Positions 28,525 to 38,239 are shown, counted from the stretch's first letter. The stretch: 64,000 bases of DNA from Acinetobacter sp. ANC 3813 (GCF_002135435.1 NZ_NEGK01000011.1:62001-126000), one strand, 5' to 3'. A program made the numbers and translations. The notes: generated from the sequence alone by a model not told the origin.

Positions 28525-29412
28525 TTAATCAGCTAAACATATATTTAAAATACCATCTAACTCTTCGAGCGAATGGTAATTAATCACAAGTTTGCCTTTG
28601 CCTTGCTTGTTGTGATCTATTTTTACATCAGCGCCAAAGCGGTCTGAAAGACGCTGTGAAAGCTGTTGAATATCTGAAGCCACCGCCTGTTTTTCTTTGG
28701 CTTGTTTCGGCGTGCTTAAATCGCGGACAAACTGTTCGGTTTGACGCACAGAAAGGCTTTTCTCAATCACCAGTTCTGCTACTTTCATTTGATCTTTAGC
28801 TTTCAGTGTTAAAATTGCACGCGCATGCCCCATATCCAACAGGCCTTGCTGCATAAAATCTTTTACTTCTGATTCCAAGCTTAATAAACGCAATAAGTTG
28901 CTGACCGTGGTACGCGCCTTGCCGACGGTATCAGCAATTTCCTGATGGCTTAAGCCAAATTCTTCATGGAAACGCTGTAATGCCATCGCTTGATCTATAG
29001 GATTTAAATCCTGACGCTGAATGTTTTCAATCAATGCTAAAGCTATTGCAACCTGATCGCTCAAATCGCGGACAATCGCAGGAACTTCAGTCAGCCCAGC
29101 CAATTGCGCAGCGCGCCAGCGGCGTTCACCGGCAATAATTTCGTAGGGATGCTTTTCATCATCAATTGGGCGGATCACAATCGGCTGCATGACACCATGC
29201 TTTTCGATTGATGCCGCCAACTCTTGCAAGTCTTGCTCATTGATAAAGCGGCGCGGCTGATATTCTCCGCGCTGCAGCAAATGCACATCAATTTGCTTTA
29301 GCTGACCATGGTCTAAAGCTTGTGCTTCTAATTGTAGTTTTTCTTTTTGGATTGAACCAAGTAAGGCATCCAAACCACGGCCTTTTGCTAATCCGCGTTT
29401 TTTTGTGGTCAT
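28525..29412 (-). CDS. parB: Chromosome partitioning protein ParB
   Basis: The 295-residue centromere-binding CTPase has the ParB N-terminal box with GERRWRAAQLAGL near residues 95-107 and IENIQRQDLNPIDQAMALQ near 128-146. The helix-turn-helix LSHQEIADTVGKARTTVSNL is near 154-173, and a C-terminal dimerisation domain follows. It loads on parS sites and spreads with CTP. Its start overlaps the parA stop (ATGA). I found no convincing parS sequence (palindromic TGTTTCACGTGAAACA type) within the window. Confidence 0.94.
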   Translation of the reverse strand: MTTKKRGLAKGRGLDALLGSIQKEKLQLEAQALDHGQLKQIDVHLLQRGEYQPRRFINEQDLQELAASIEKHGVMQPIVIRPIDDEKHPYEIIAGERRWRAAQLAGLTEVPAIVRDLSDQVAIALALIENIQRQDLNPIDQAMALQRFHEEFGLSHQEIADTVGKARTTVSNLLRLLSLESEVKDFMQQGLLDMGHARAILTLKAKDQMKVAELVIEKSLSVRQTEQFVRDLSTPKQAKEKQAVASDIQQLSQRLSDRFGADVKIDHNKQGKGKLVINYHSLEELDGILNICLAD

Positions 29413-30191
29413 GCGTTACTTCCTTTCTTTACTTTGCTTTTTTTTAACATTTCAGCTGCTAAATTAAGATAGGCAACTGCACCCTTTGAACTTTTCTCAA
29501 AATAGATCACTGGCAAACCATGCGCTGGCGCTTCTGCAAGACGTACATTACGCGGAATCACCGTGTCATAAAGCTTCTTGCCAAAATACTGTTCCAGTTC
29601 TGCAGACACATCGCGTGTTAATGCATTGCGGCCATCAAACATTGTGCGCAGTACACCTATCACCTGCAATTCAGGGTTAAGCGCTTGCTGAATGCGGTCA
29701 ATGGTTTGCGTTAAGTCTGCCAAACCTTCAAGCGCATAATATTCACATTGCATTGGAATCAGAACGCCATCTACAGCAGACAAAGCATTCACTGTAATTA
29801 AGCTCAAACTTGGCGCACAGTCCACAATGATGTAGTCGAATTTATCATCAATTTGCTTCAGTGCATCACGTAAAATAAATTCACGGCCTTCCTGTTCCGC
29901 AATCGCCAGTTCCACACCAGCCAAATCGCGGTTTGCACCTAAAACTTTATAACCTACTTCTGCACGGGTAATTGCAGACTCAATTGGCATTTCGCCCAAT
30001 AGCACATCAGTAATAGAGTACAGCAATTCATTTTTTTGAATGCCGGAGCCCATCGTCGCATTGCCTTGTGAATCCATATCCACCAGCAACACACGCTTTT
30101 TCAGCACGGCCAAAGATGCAGCCAAATTTACTGCGGTTGTAGTTTTACCGACACCACCTTTTTGGTTCGCAATCGCAATAATCTGTGCCAT
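29409..30191 (-). CDS. parA: Chromosome partitioning ATPase ParA
   Basis: The 260-residue ATPase has the deviant Walker A motif KGGVGKTT at residues 11-18, the DMDSQGNAT segment near 39-47 and the Walker B-like IIVDCAPSLSLI near 119-130. It forms ATP-dependent gradients on the nucleoid and moves ParB-parS complexes. It is 25 bases downstream of rsmG. The rsmG-parA-parB order is the one normally found near the replication origin, but mnmG, which often precedes it, is not here. Confidence 0.95.
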   Translation of the reverse strand: MAQIIAIANQKGGVGKTTTAVNLAASLAVLKKRVLLVDMDSQGNATMGSGIQKNELLYSITDVLLGEMPIESAITRAEVGYKVLGANRDLAGVELAIAEQEGREFILRDALKQIDDKFDYIIVDCAPSLSLITVNALSAVDGVLIPMQCEYYALEGLADLTQTIDRIQQALNPELQVIGVLRTMFDGRNALTRDVSAELEQYFGKKLYDTVIPRNVRLAEAPAHGLPVIYFEKSSKGAVAYLNLAAEMLKKSKVKKGSNA

Positions 30192-30216
30192 GGTAAACCC
30201 CAGTCCTTAGAAATAA

Positions 30217-30849
30217 TTAAATACGTTTCAATAAAAGCAAATGACGCTGCTCATCCAAGCGCGGCACTTTCAGCTCGACAATATTGCAGCTGAATTGATC
30301 CTTAAACGCTTCGACTTCATCACTAGGAATCAGCCCTTTCATTGAAGCAATAATGCTTTGCTCATGCATGAACGGAACAGATGCATTGATAAAGTCTGTT
30401 AAAGATGCAAATGCGCGGCTGGTAATGACATCAAATTTGCCCAGCTCATTAATGCTGTCTTCATTTTCGACACGTGTTTGTACAGCAATCACATTTTTTA
30501 ATTTTAAGTCAGCAATAAACTGCTTCAAAAACCGGATTTTCTTGCCGTTAGAATCCAGCAAAACACATTCGCGTTCTGGCTGGCATAAAGCAATAATCAT
30601 ACCCGGCATACCGCCGCCTGTACCTATATCCAAAAGACGGCCCTGCGGCAAATCTTTTAAAATACTTAAGCTGTCCAAAAGGTGCTTGACCAGCATTTCT
30701 TTTGGATCGCGGATTGCAGTCAGGTTGAAGGCTTTATTCCACAGCACCAGTGCATCCTGATACTTGAGCAATAAATTTAATGCCTCGTCGCTCAGGTCTA
30801 AACCCAGCGCCTGACTGCCTTGCTTAAGTTCTTTAAAAAACGTGTGCAT
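30217..30849 (-). CDS. rsmG: 16S rRNA (guanine-527 N7)-methyltransferase
   Basis: The 210-residue SAM-dependent methyltransferase has the glycine-rich motif LLDIGTGGGMPGMIIAL near residues 67-83. CVLLDSNGKKIRFLKQF near 92-108 and VITSRAFASL near 138-147 complete the RsmG (GidB) pattern. It methylates G527 of 16S rRNA; its loss gives low-level streptomycin resistance. It leads the rsmG-parA-parB run and follows murU by 84 bases. Confidence 0.95.
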   Translation of the reverse strand: MHTFFKELKQGSQALGLDLSDEALNLLLKYQDALVLWNKAFNLTAIRDPKEMLVKHLLDSLSILKDLPQGRLLDIGTGGGMPGMIIALCQPERECVLLDSNGKKIRFLKQFIADLKLKNVIAVQTRVENEDSINELGKFDVITSRAFASLTDFINASVPFMHEQSIIASMKGLIPSDEVEAFKDQFSCNIVELKVPRLDEQRHLLLLKRI

Positions 30850-30933
30850 TACAATAACGTCTCGAAAAAGTTAGATGGAAGTATACCGATTTATCCTGCC
30901 TGTCACAGCAGGATGTGTTTAGCGAATATGCAC

Positions 30934-31623
30934 TTAAGCGTACATCCCCTCACGAATCTGGAGATCTAGTGCGCTTAATCGCTCAGGAGTGCCAACATCC
31001 ACCCAAGCAGCCTGCATTTTTTCTGCAGAAATTTTTCCCTGCAGCATGGCCTCTTTTAATAATGGCGCCAAAGGGCGCTTGCCCTGCGCAAGCCCGTCAA
31101 ACATTTTTGGATGGAGAACAGCGACACCGCTATAGGTCAGCGCTTCACCATCATGTGCCTGCTCAAAGGTATAAGCGCGCCCTTTCTCTAAGGTGAAATC
31201 ACCTTCTTGATGCTGCGGCGGATTGGACACAAAAACTAAATGCGCCAGATCATTTTCAAGCTGAATATCCAGCAGCGAGCTAAAATCAAAAGTCGTCCAG
31301 ACGTCGCCATTGACCAAAATAAAGGGGTCCGTACCCAACAGCGGCAAAGCATTAATAATGCCGCCAGCAGTTTCCAGACCTTCTAACTCTCTCGTCCAGC
31401 GTATATTTACACCAAACTGTGAACCATCGCCCAATGCGCCAATCAGCACATCTGCCAGCCATGCAGAATTGATGACAATTTCAGTTACACCAATTTCTTG
31501 GAGTTTTTCGATATGCCAGACAATCAGCGGCTTACCGCCTACTTCAAGCAATGGCTTTGGCTTATACAATGTTAGCGGACGCATGCGATTGCCCAACCCT
31601 GCCGCTAAAATCATCGCTTTCAT
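30934..31623 (-). CDS. murU: N-acetylmuramate alpha-1-phosphate uridylyltransferase
   Basis: The 229-residue nucleotidyltransferase has the motif LAAGLGNRMRPLTLYKPKP at residues 6-24 and a NGDVWT metal-binding stretch near residue 103. It makes UDP-MurNAc from MurNAc-1-phosphate in the cell-wall recycling bypass known from Pseudomonas. Its start shares bases with the stop of the amgK gene (TAATG), the characteristic amgK-murU pair. The pair makes peptidoglycan precursor synthesis partly independent of MurA and so lowers fosfomycin sensitivity in organisms that have it. Confidence 0.9.
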   Translation of the reverse strand: MKAMILAAGLGNRMRPLTLYKPKPLLEVGGKPLIVWHIEKLQEIGVTEIVINSAWLADVLIGALGDGSQFGVNIRWTRELEGLETAGGIINALPLLGTDPFILVNGDVWTTFDFSSLLDIQLENDLAHLVFVSNPPQHQEGDFTLEKGRAYTFEQAHDGEALTYSGVAVLHPKMFDGLAQGKRPLAPLLKEAMLQGKISAEKMQAAWVDVGTPERLSALDLQIREGMYA

Positions 31624-32636
31624 TATGCTGCAACCTCATAAGCGCCATATTTGGCTTCAAATTTTGGCAATACTTTAGCTTGAATAAACTGCATAAACGG
31701 TTGTAATTCTGCATACGGCTTGCTTTCTTCCAGCAAATACCACATCACGCGCGGCAAATCCTTCAAATAACCTGACTTGCCGTCACGCTCAAACAGACGC
31801 ACAAAAATGCCTAAAATTTTAATATGGCGCTGAATCGCCATGAAATCCGCATCTTTTTTGAATTGCTCAAAATCACGGCCATCTTTGGCGGATGCAGGAA
31901 GTAAATTATAGAAGGTCTGGAACCAGCTGTAGACGCGTTCAGAATTCCACTGCACATAGGCATCACGGGTTATTGAAATCAGGTCATAGGTATCTGCGCC
32001 AATCACGGCATCCTGAAAATCAATCACACCCTGCTCTTGTTCATCTGCCAGCACCATTAAATTACGGCTATGGAAATCACGATGTACAATCACTTGCGGC
32101 TGCGCCAAGGCAGCGTTGGCTAAAATGGCAAAAGTACGTTTGATTAAAGCGCTTTCATCTGCTGTTGCTTCAATCTTTAGAGATGGAAGCAACCAATCTG
32201 TCAGCAATGCCATTTCAGACATCAGCTTTTCATACGAATATTCCGGAAAATGATTGACTCCATCAATTGACTGCAATTGACTCAATTGCGCAAAACTTTG
32301 CGCATAATGATTGTCTACTGTTTCATCAGTTAGCAGCGCCGAGAGCAAAACATCGCCAAAATCTTCTAACAAAAGAAAGCCTTGCTCTAAGTCTTTGGCA
32401 ACAATATGCGGCACACGCACACCATTAGCATCAAAAAATTCGTCAATCGTCACAAAAGGCACACAATCTTCTTTTTCTGGTGGTGCATCCATGAGCATAA
32501 ATGTTTTATTATTCAATTTGATTCGTGCATAACGACGGAAGCTTGCATCGCCTGCTAAAAAATGAGTTTCAAATTGATCCGAACCAAGTACAGATGCAAT
32601 CCATGATTGTATCGATTGTTCACGTTGTGTAGTCAT
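31623..32636 (-). CDS. amgK: N-acetylmuramate/N-acetylglucosamine kinase AmgK
   Basis: The 337-residue protein has the aminoglycoside phosphotransferase fold: the catalytic loop VIVHRDFHSRNLMVL near residue 184 and the metal-binding GVIDFQDAVIG near residue 206. AmgK phosphorylates the anomeric position of MurNAc or GlcNAc, feeding MurU. It is divergent from lptD across 111 bases, the same arrangement as in pseudomonads. Family members are often annotated generically as phosphotransferases; the overlap with murU supports the specific call. Confidence 0.9.
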   Translation of the reverse strand: MTTQREQSIQSWIASVLGSDQFETHFLAGDASFRRYARIKLNNKTFMLMDAPPEKEDCVPFVTIDEFFDANGVRVPHIVAKDLEQGFLLLEDFGDVLLSALLTDETVDNHYAQSFAQLSQLQSIDGVNHFPEYSYEKLMSEMALLTDWLLPSLKIEATADESALIKRTFAILANAALAQPQVIVHRDFHSRNLMVLADEQEQGVIDFQDAVIGADTYDLISITRDAYVQWNSERVYSWFQTFYNLLPASAKDGRDFEQFKKDADFMAIQRHIKILGIFVRLFERDGKSGYLKDLPRVMWYLLEESKPYAELQPFMQFIQAKVLPKFEAKYGAYEVAA

Positions 32637-32747
32637 TTGCGATAAATTCTAATACAGGCTGAGTTTTTAAAGTGCTAAGTGTAGCTACTTATCAACTTTT
32701 TCTCTATGATGCGACAATAATTAATTGCGATAAAGCACTCTTGGTTA

Positions 32748-35243
32748 ATGAGACAAATGAAGCATCAGTTTAAATTTAATCCTTTAGCGACTGCGATCTT
32801 AACCCTTCTTTGCGGCAGCTCAGTATCAAGCTATGCGGCATCGCCAGCTACTGCGGAAAATGACGCAGAGCAATTAAAACAAACGATTTCTGAAGCATAC
32901 CCAGGTCAAAGTTTTTTTGAAAAATATTATGTAGACAAATCTGCGCCCGAAGCACAGCAGCGCCAAGGCCTGCATCCAAATGCCGCCTACTGCCAAGGCG
33001 CTTGGGTTACGCCAATTGCGCCAGACGCAGCTGCCGTTCCTGCGGATCAAGCAACCTCTACGGTCACTGCAGATTATGGCCACTTTGACCCGAATGGCGA
33101 CTCCATTCTAGAAGGCAATGTGGTAATTGATCAGCAAGGCCGCCAAATCCGCGCCGATCAAATTCAAATTGATAAAACCCAAACTTTTGCAAAAGCATCA
33201 GGCAATGTGCAAATGGCGCAGTCTGGGTTGATTTCACAAAGTGATTCCATCAATTACAATTTAAAAACTCAGCAAGGCGATTTAAACAACAGCCTTTATA
33301 TTTCTGAACAGTCAAATGCGCACGGTACAGCAGAAAAAATTGCGCGTACTTCTGGACAAACGGTTGAATTAGAAAATGCAACCTACAGCACATGTCCGCC
33401 TGGTGAAACACCTACTTGGAAAATTAAAGCCGATAAAATTAAGCTGAACCAAGAAACAGGCCGCGGCGAAACGACAGGCACTAAGCTGTATGTAAAAAAT
33501 GTACCTGTGATGGCTGTGCCATACTTCAATTTCCCAATTGATGACCGCCGTACAACGGGGATTTTAAGCCCTAGTTTCGGCTTCACCAATGACGGCGGTG
33601 TTGAGCTGGCTGTACCAGTTTATCTCAACCTTGCGCCAAATTATGATGCAACCCTCACCCCGCGTTTTATTGGTGACCGCGGCCCAATGATGGAAGGCGA
33701 ATTCCGCTTCCTGACTGAAAATTTTGGTGAAGGCATGGTCTGGGGCGGATATCTGCCTTCAGATAAAAAATATGACAAGCAAGACCGTAAAGATTTGCAT
33801 GTGCTGCATAAATGGGATCTGAACGATCAATTCAGCACCAACTTGGATTTCAATTACGCATCGGACAAAGATTACTTTACCGACTTAAACAACAATCCAA
33901 ACTCAAAAACAGATCTTAACCTGCGCCGCGCGTGGGAGCTGAATTATAAGAATGGCATTCCCGGCTTAAAAGCACAGTTAAAGGTCGAAGACTTCCAGAC
34001 ACTGGATAAAACGGTTCGAGACGAAGACCGCCCTTATGCGCGTCTGCCGCAGTTCCTGCTGAACTATAAACACGGCAATCCGATTGGCCTGCAATACGAA
34101 TTTAACAACGATACTGCATATTTCAAAAAAGACATAACTGATTACAGCGCATATGCCAGCAATCAAAACCGAACTTTTGAACCAAGCGGCACGCGTATTT
34201 ATAATGACTTCACAGTCCGCTACAACCACTTAACACCGTGGTCATTTGTGATACCGCAAGTATCTGTCCGCAACGTCAATACATTCTTTGACAAAAATAC
34301 AGTTCAGTATTATCAGAATAATGGCGCAACAGACACGGCCTCAACTTCTTCTGATGAAACTAAGTCCATCGTCGTACCGCAATTCACATTAGATGCTGGC
34401 TTAATCTTTGAAAAGCAAGGTAAATACCTGCAAACTCTGACACCGCGCGCATTCTATGCATATGCACCTTACCGCGATCAGAGCAGTCATCCAAACTTTG
34501 ATTCAACAACTGCATCGATTAGTTATGATCAGCTGTTTAGCCCATACCGCTTTTACGGCCATGACCGCTTAGAAGACAATAACTTCGCATCTTTCGGCTT
34601 AAGCTATAGCCTATTTGATGAAATTGGTTTAGAGCGTTTAAAAGCCAGTGTAGGTCAAAGCTATTACTTTGAAGACCGCCGCGTGACGCTAAACAACGCT
34701 GCAGATGAGTTTGACCGCGAACGCCATACAGGCCCTGTGATCAATTTATCAAGTCAGCTGTCTGAGAACTTCAGAGTCAGCGCAAACGGCGCTTGGATGG
34801 CAAATGGCGATAACGCACAGCGTGATGTGCAAATGTATTACACAGGTGAAAAAGGCAACCTTTATAATTTAGGCTACTTTAACCGCCGCTATCTTGCCAA
34901 CCGTCAAGACAGCTATGATCAAGTTGTTGCATCCTTCATTCAGCCAGTCCACAACAATTGGCGCTTAGTCGGCCATGCTCAATATGATTTGGACAATAAC
35001 GTTGCGCGTGAATACTTGCTCGGCGTGAACTATGAATCATGCTGCTGGGGTGTTTCAGTTTACGGCCGCTCGTACTTTAACGATTTAGACAACGTCAATG
35101 ATGACAGCGTAAAGCCTAAACGCGCAATTATGGCTGAATTTACCCTGAAGGGCTTAGGCGGTTTCAATAATAAGCTTTCCTCATTATTGGAAAATCGTGT
35201 TTTAGGCTTTAATAATATCAATCAAAATTGGACAGAACGTTAA
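32748..35243 (+). CDS. lptD: LPS-assembly protein LptD
   Basis: The 831-residue outer-membrane protein inserts lipopolysaccharide into the outer leaflet together with LptE. It has a signal peptide (about residues 1-31), an OstA/LptA-like periplasmic domain (about 110-250) and a C-terminal beta-barrel. The four cysteines that form the two long-range disulfides of LptD are visible at C82, C215 and the pair C765-C766, so the mature fold is intact. Starts at 32748 and 32757 are both possible; neither has a strong ribosome binding site. It overlaps surA, the usual lptD-surA order. Confidence 0.95.
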   Translation: MRQMKHQFKFNPLATAILTLLCGSSVSSYAASPATAENDAEQLKQTISEAYPGQSFFEKYYVDKSAPEAQQRQGLHPNAAYCQGAWVTPIAPDAAAVPADQATSTVTADYGHFDPNGDSILEGNVVIDQQGRQIRADQIQIDKTQTFAKASGNVQMAQSGLISQSDSINYNLKTQQGDLNNSLYISEQSNAHGTAEKIARTSGQTVELENATYSTCPPGETPTWKIKADKIKLNQETGRGETTGTKLYVKNVPVMAVPYFNFPIDDRRTTGILSPSFGFTNDGGVELAVPVYLNLAPNYDATLTPRFIGDRGPMMEGEFRFLTENFGEGMVWGGYLPSDKKYDKQDRKDLHVLHKWDLNDQFSTNLDFNYASDKDYFTDLNNNPNSKTDLNLRRAWELNYKNGIPGLKAQLKVEDFQTLDKTVRDEDRPYARLPQFLLNYKHGNPIGLQYEFNNDTAYFKKDITDYSAYASNQNRTFEPSGTRIYNDFTVRYNHLTPWSFVIPQVSVRNVNTFFDKNTVQYYQNNGATDTASTSSDETKSIVVPQFTLDAGLIFEKQGKYLQTLTPRAFYAYAPYRDQSSHPNFDSTTASISYDQLFSPYRFYGHDRLEDNNFASFGLSYSLFDEIGLERLKASVGQSYYFEDRRVTLNNAADEFDRERHTGPVINLSSQLSENFRVSANGAWMANGDNAQRDVQMYYTGEKGNLYNLGYFNRRYLANRQDSYDQVVASFIQPVHNNWRLVGHAQYDLDNNVAREYLLGVNYESCCWGVSVYGRSYFNDLDNVNDDSVKPKRAIMAEFTLKGLGGFNNKLSSLLENRVLGFNNINQNWTER

Positions 35244-36556
35244 TGAAGACACTACAGTTAAAACGCGTTTTTAAAGCGACAGCACTTGCTATTTGCCTTT
35301 CTGCATCCGTACCAACCTTTGCTGCTCAGCCTAAAGATGAAGTTGTTGCTGTTGTGGACAATAGCGTAATTCTACGCAGTGATTTAGAACAAAGCATTGC
35401 TCAAGTTAAGCATCAACTCGAAGCACAAAAGAAAACTATTCCACCTGAGCAATATTTGCAGCAGCAAGCGCTTGAACAATTGATTATCCGCCAGGCGCAG
35501 CTAGAGCAAGTAAAACGCTATAATATTAAGCCAGATGAAAAGAGCTTAAATGAAGCCGTTTTAAAGGTAGCAAAAGACTCTGGTTCGCCAAGCCTCGAAG
35601 CTTTCCAGCAAAAACTGGATAAAATTGCGCCAAACACCTATGCATCACTGCGCGGACGTATTGCTGAAGATTTATCTCTCAGCCGTCTGCGTCAGCAAAT
35701 CGTCACTTCACGCATTCAAATTAGTGAAGCAGATGTTAAGAACTTCCTGAACTCACCGCAAGGTCAAGCGTCTATGGGGAATCAAGCGCATGTATTGCAT
35801 GTACGCATATCTGGTGATGAAGCAGCCGTACAAAAAATTGCTAAAGACGTTAAAGTTGAATTGGCTAAAAGCAATGATGTCGAAGCGATCGGCAAGAAGT
35901 TTTCAACTGCAAACGTAAAAGTTGAAGGCGCTGATATGGGCTTTCGCAGCTTATCAGACATTCCTTCTGAGTTAGCAGCACGTGTTAGTCCACTTCAAGA
36001 AGGTCAAACCACTGAGCTGATCCCAGTGCGTGACGGCATTCATGTATTAAAGCTGATTGAGCGTAAAGGCGGTGAACAAAAAGCGCTGGTTGCTCAATAC
36101 CAAACTCGTCATATTTTGATTCAGCCCTCTGAAGTAGTCAGTCCTGAAAATGCCAAACAAATGGCTGACAGCCTGTATAGCCGTTTGAAAAAAGGGGAAG
36201 ATTTTGCTGTATTGGCATCCACCTATTCAAATGACCCAGGCTCGGCACGTGATGGCGGCAGCTTAGGCTGGGTAACACCTGGTGTCATGGTGCCAGAATT
36301 TGAAGAACGCATGAAAAATACACCTAAAGGTGAAATCAGCGAGCCATTCCAATCACAGTTTGGCTGGCACATTCTTCAGGTCACAGACACACGTCAGCAA
36401 GATATGACCAAAGAGTATCAAGAGCGTATGGCGCGTCAAATATTAGGTGAACGTCAGTTTGATGCCGAACTTGACAGCTGGCTGCGTGAAATCCGCAATA
36501 ACGCCTTTGTTGATATTAAAGATCCAAGCTTAGACCGTAAAAAGAATAAATCTTAA
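35243..36556 (+). CDS. surA: Periplasmic chaperone and peptidyl-prolyl isomerase SurA
   Basis: The 437-residue protein has a signal peptide ending near ASVPTFAA, an N-terminal chaperone domain and two parvulin (PpiC) domains. The first (about residues 175-280) is degenerate and the second is typical (RHILIQPSEVVSPE, then DGGSLGWVTPGVMVPEFE near 340-360, then FGWHILQVTD). It folds outer-membrane proteins including LptD. I placed the start at the ATG that shares one base with the lptD stop (TAATG). An in-frame ATG at 35228 would lie inside lptD and add five non-signal residues. Confidence 0.95.
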   Translation: MKTLQLKRVFKATALAICLSASVPTFAAQPKDEVVAVVDNSVILRSDLEQSIAQVKHQLEAQKKTIPPEQYLQQQALEQLIIRQAQLEQVKRYNIKPDEKSLNEAVLKVAKDSGSPSLEAFQQKLDKIAPNTYASLRGRIAEDLSLSRLRQQIVTSRIQISEADVKNFLNSPQGQASMGNQAHVLHVRISGDEAAVQKIAKDVKVELAKSNDVEAIGKKFSTANVKVEGADMGFRSLSDIPSELAARVSPLQEGQTTELIPVRDGIHVLKLIERKGGEQKALVAQYQTRHILIQPSEVVSPENAKQMADSLYSRLKKGEDFAVLASTYSNDPGSARDGGSLGWVTPGVMVPEFEERMKNTPKGEISEPFQSQFGWHILQVTDTRQQDMTKEYQERMARQILGERQFDAELDSWLREIRNNAFVDIKDPSLDRKKNKS

Positions 36557-36570
36557 TCAATGCATAAAAT

Positions 36571-36600
36571 AAAAAAACCAGCCTCAGTGCTGGTTTTTTT
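36571..36600 (+). terminator. Terminator of the lptD-surA unit
   Basis: AACCAGC/GCTGGTT arms (extended by A/T pairs to 12 bp) surround a six-base loop and are followed by seven Ts just after the surA stop. Confidence 0.9.
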
Positions 36601-36623
36601 TACATGTTTCAAAAATTTCACGT

Positions 36624-36655
36624 AAAAAAAAGCCTCTTAAAAGGGGCTTTTTTTT
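36624..36655 (-). terminator. Terminator of hfq
   Basis: A GCCTC/GGGGC stem with a TTAAAA loop is flanked by eight As and eight Ts. On the minus strand it follows the hfq stop and ends in a T run. One pair is G-T. Confidence 0.85.
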
Positions 36656-36665
36656 AGATCTTCAA

Positions 36666-37196
36666 TTAACGATTGTTTTCGTCGTCTTGAGAATCTTCAA
36701 ATTTAGTTTCGCCATCGAAACCAGTAGATTGACCGCCGAAGCCGCCTTGACCGCCGAAGCCGCCGCCTTGACCGCCAAAGCCGCCTTGACCGCCGAAGCC
36801 GCCTTGACCGCCGAAGCCGCCTTGACCGCCGAAGCCGCCTTGAGCGCCACCGAAGCCGCCTTGAGCGCCGCCGAAGCCGCCTTGAGCGCCGCCGAAGCCG
36901 CCTTGACCTTGAGCGCCGCCGAAGCCGCCTTGACCTTGAGCGCCGCCGAAGCCGCCTGCACCTTGTGCACCAGCAGGAGCGCCAGCAGGACGAGGATTAC
37001 GCGCTGGAACAACAGTTGAAATTGCATGCTTGTAAACCATTTGGCTTACTGTATTTTTTAACAAAACCACATACTGGTCAAAAGATTCGATATGACCCTG
37101 TAATTTAATACCGTTTACAAGGAAGATAGAAACTGGAATACGTTCTTTACGGAGAGAATTTAAGAACGGATCTTGTAAAGTTTGACCTTTAGACAT
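36666..37196 (-). CDS. hfq: RNA chaperone Hfq with extended glycine-rich tail
   Basis: The 176-residue protein has a normal Hfq core in residues 1-66 (Sm1 [20 protein letters not shown]; Sm2 [10 protein letters not shown]) followed by a tail of about 110 residues. The tail holds eleven GGFGG units separated by Q, AQ or AQGQ (residues 81-156) and ends in an acidic segment ([12 protein letters not shown]). E. coli Hfq has 102 residues. Long Gly-rich tails are known from Acinetobacter and Moraxella. Hfq anneals small RNAs to mRNAs. A GGAG motif precedes the ATG. It ends the tsaE-mutL-miaA-hfq cluster; amiB and hflX of the enterobacterial version are absent. Confidence 0.96.
   Translation of the reverse strand: MSKGQTLQDPFLNSLRKERIPVSIFLVNGIKLQGHIESFDQYVVLLKNTVSQMVYKHAISTVVPARNPRPAGAPAGAQGAGGFGGAQGQGGFGGAQGQGGFGGAQGGFGGAQGGFGGAQGGFGGQGGFGGQGGFGGQGGFGGQGGGFGGQGGFGGQSTGFDGETKFEDSQDDENNR
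36729..36956 (-). repeat. Tandem GGFGGQ-coding repeats in the hfq tail
   Basis: About eleven units of 18, 21 or 27 bases encode [13 protein letters not shown] and GGFGGAQGQ. The bases are nearly identical between units, so unit number could change by slippage or recombination without breaking the frame. Confidence 0.85.
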
Positions 37197-37288
37197 GTTA
37201 TAACTCCAAAAAAATTTAAAAATCAGCGCAAAAACTACCTTTATTTTTCAATTAAAAATTATAAAAAAGGCAGTACCTAAATTTTGCT

Positions 37289-38233
37289 TTATCCGTGGCA
37301 GTTTCGCAAGTCTTCTTGTGCCTGCTCAATACTAAAAAATGTAGTAAATTTATGCTTTTCTTGCAACGATCTTAACCATGTGTATTGACGTTTAGCAAGT
37401 TGTCGTGTCGCAAAAAGCGCCCTATCCTCCATTTCAACTCTTTTTATGTCACTTTGATCACTATTTTGCAAAAATTCCATTGCTTGACGGTATCCAACAG
37501 ATCGCATTGAAGGAAGATTCTCATCTAAATCGTATTTTTTCATCAAGATTTTCACTTCATTCAAAAAACCGATATCCCACATAATTTCTAATCTTTTTTC
37601 TATGCGCTTATGCAATTCTAATCGATCTGGCATCAAAGCATAATTATGAAAATTGTAGGCATATGGTAAGTTTTTAGGCTGTTCTGCCTGTAATTTGGTA
37701 ATTGGCACACCTGTCAGCTTAAAGACTTCTAAAGCACGGATAATGCGCTGTTTATCACTGACATTAAAACGCTGACCAGCCAATGGATCGACTTGGCATA
37801 ATTCTGCATATACAGCTTCCCAGCCTTCGGATTCGCCTTTGGCCTCAATTTCAGCTCGCACGGCATAATCAGCGCTTGGTAAATTACTGGATAACCCTTC
37901 TAGCAATGCTTTGAAATACAGCATTGTTCCGCCAACCAAAATCGGTGTTTTTCCGCGTGAATGCATATCGTCAATCAGTCTGCTGGCATCTTCAACAAAT
38001 TGCGCAGCCGAGTAAACTTCCAAGGGGCTGATAATATCAATCAGATGATGCGGATAAAGCGCCTGCTCCTCCTTGGTCGGCTTAGCCGTACCAATGTCCA
38101 TATCTTTAAAAACCAACGCAGAATCGACGGAAATCAGCTCAAAATTACCTTGTTCATAAAGCTGGCATGCCAAAGCTGTTTTTCCGCTTGCAGTAGGCCC
38201 CATTAAGTTGATGACCGGCAGTTGATTTGACAT
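37289..38233 (-). CDS. miaA: tRNA dimethylallyltransferase
   Basis: The 314-residue enzyme adds an isopentenyl-type group to A37 of tRNAs reading UNN codons. Walker [11 protein letters not shown] is at residues 12-21, followed by [19 protein letters not shown] (near 34-52), [16 protein letters not shown] (near 101-116) and [12 protein letters not shown] near the C-terminus. All are MiaA marks. It lies six bases after mutL and 92 bases before hfq. Length matches the family. Confidence 0.96.
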   Translation of the reverse strand: MSNQLPVINLMGPTASGKTALACQLYEQGNFELISVDSALVFKDMDIGTAKPTKEEQALYPHHLIDIISPLEVYSAAQFVEDASRLIDDMHSRGKTPILVGGTMLYFKALLEGLSSNLPSADYAVRAEIEAKGESEGWEAVYAELCQVDPLAGQRFNVSDKQRIIRALEVFKLTGVPITKLQAEQPKNLPYAYNFHNYALMPDRLELHKRIEKRLEIMWDIGFLNEVKILMKKYDLDENLPSMRSVGYRQAMEFLQNSDQSDIKRVEMEDRALFATRQLAKRQYTWLRSLQEKHKFTTFFSIEQAQEDLRNCHG

Positions 38234-38239
38234 TGAAGC

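Noticed and set aside
36729..36956. Regular repeats that could suggest a CRISPR array
   Set aside because: Units are 18-27 bases, directly adjacent and in frame within hfq, with no unique spacers.
36687..37019. 110-codon open frame antisense to hfq, rich in Ala, Glu and Leu
   Set aside because: It is the complement of the GGFGGQ-coding repeats; low complexity keeps the frame open and there is no ribosome binding site.
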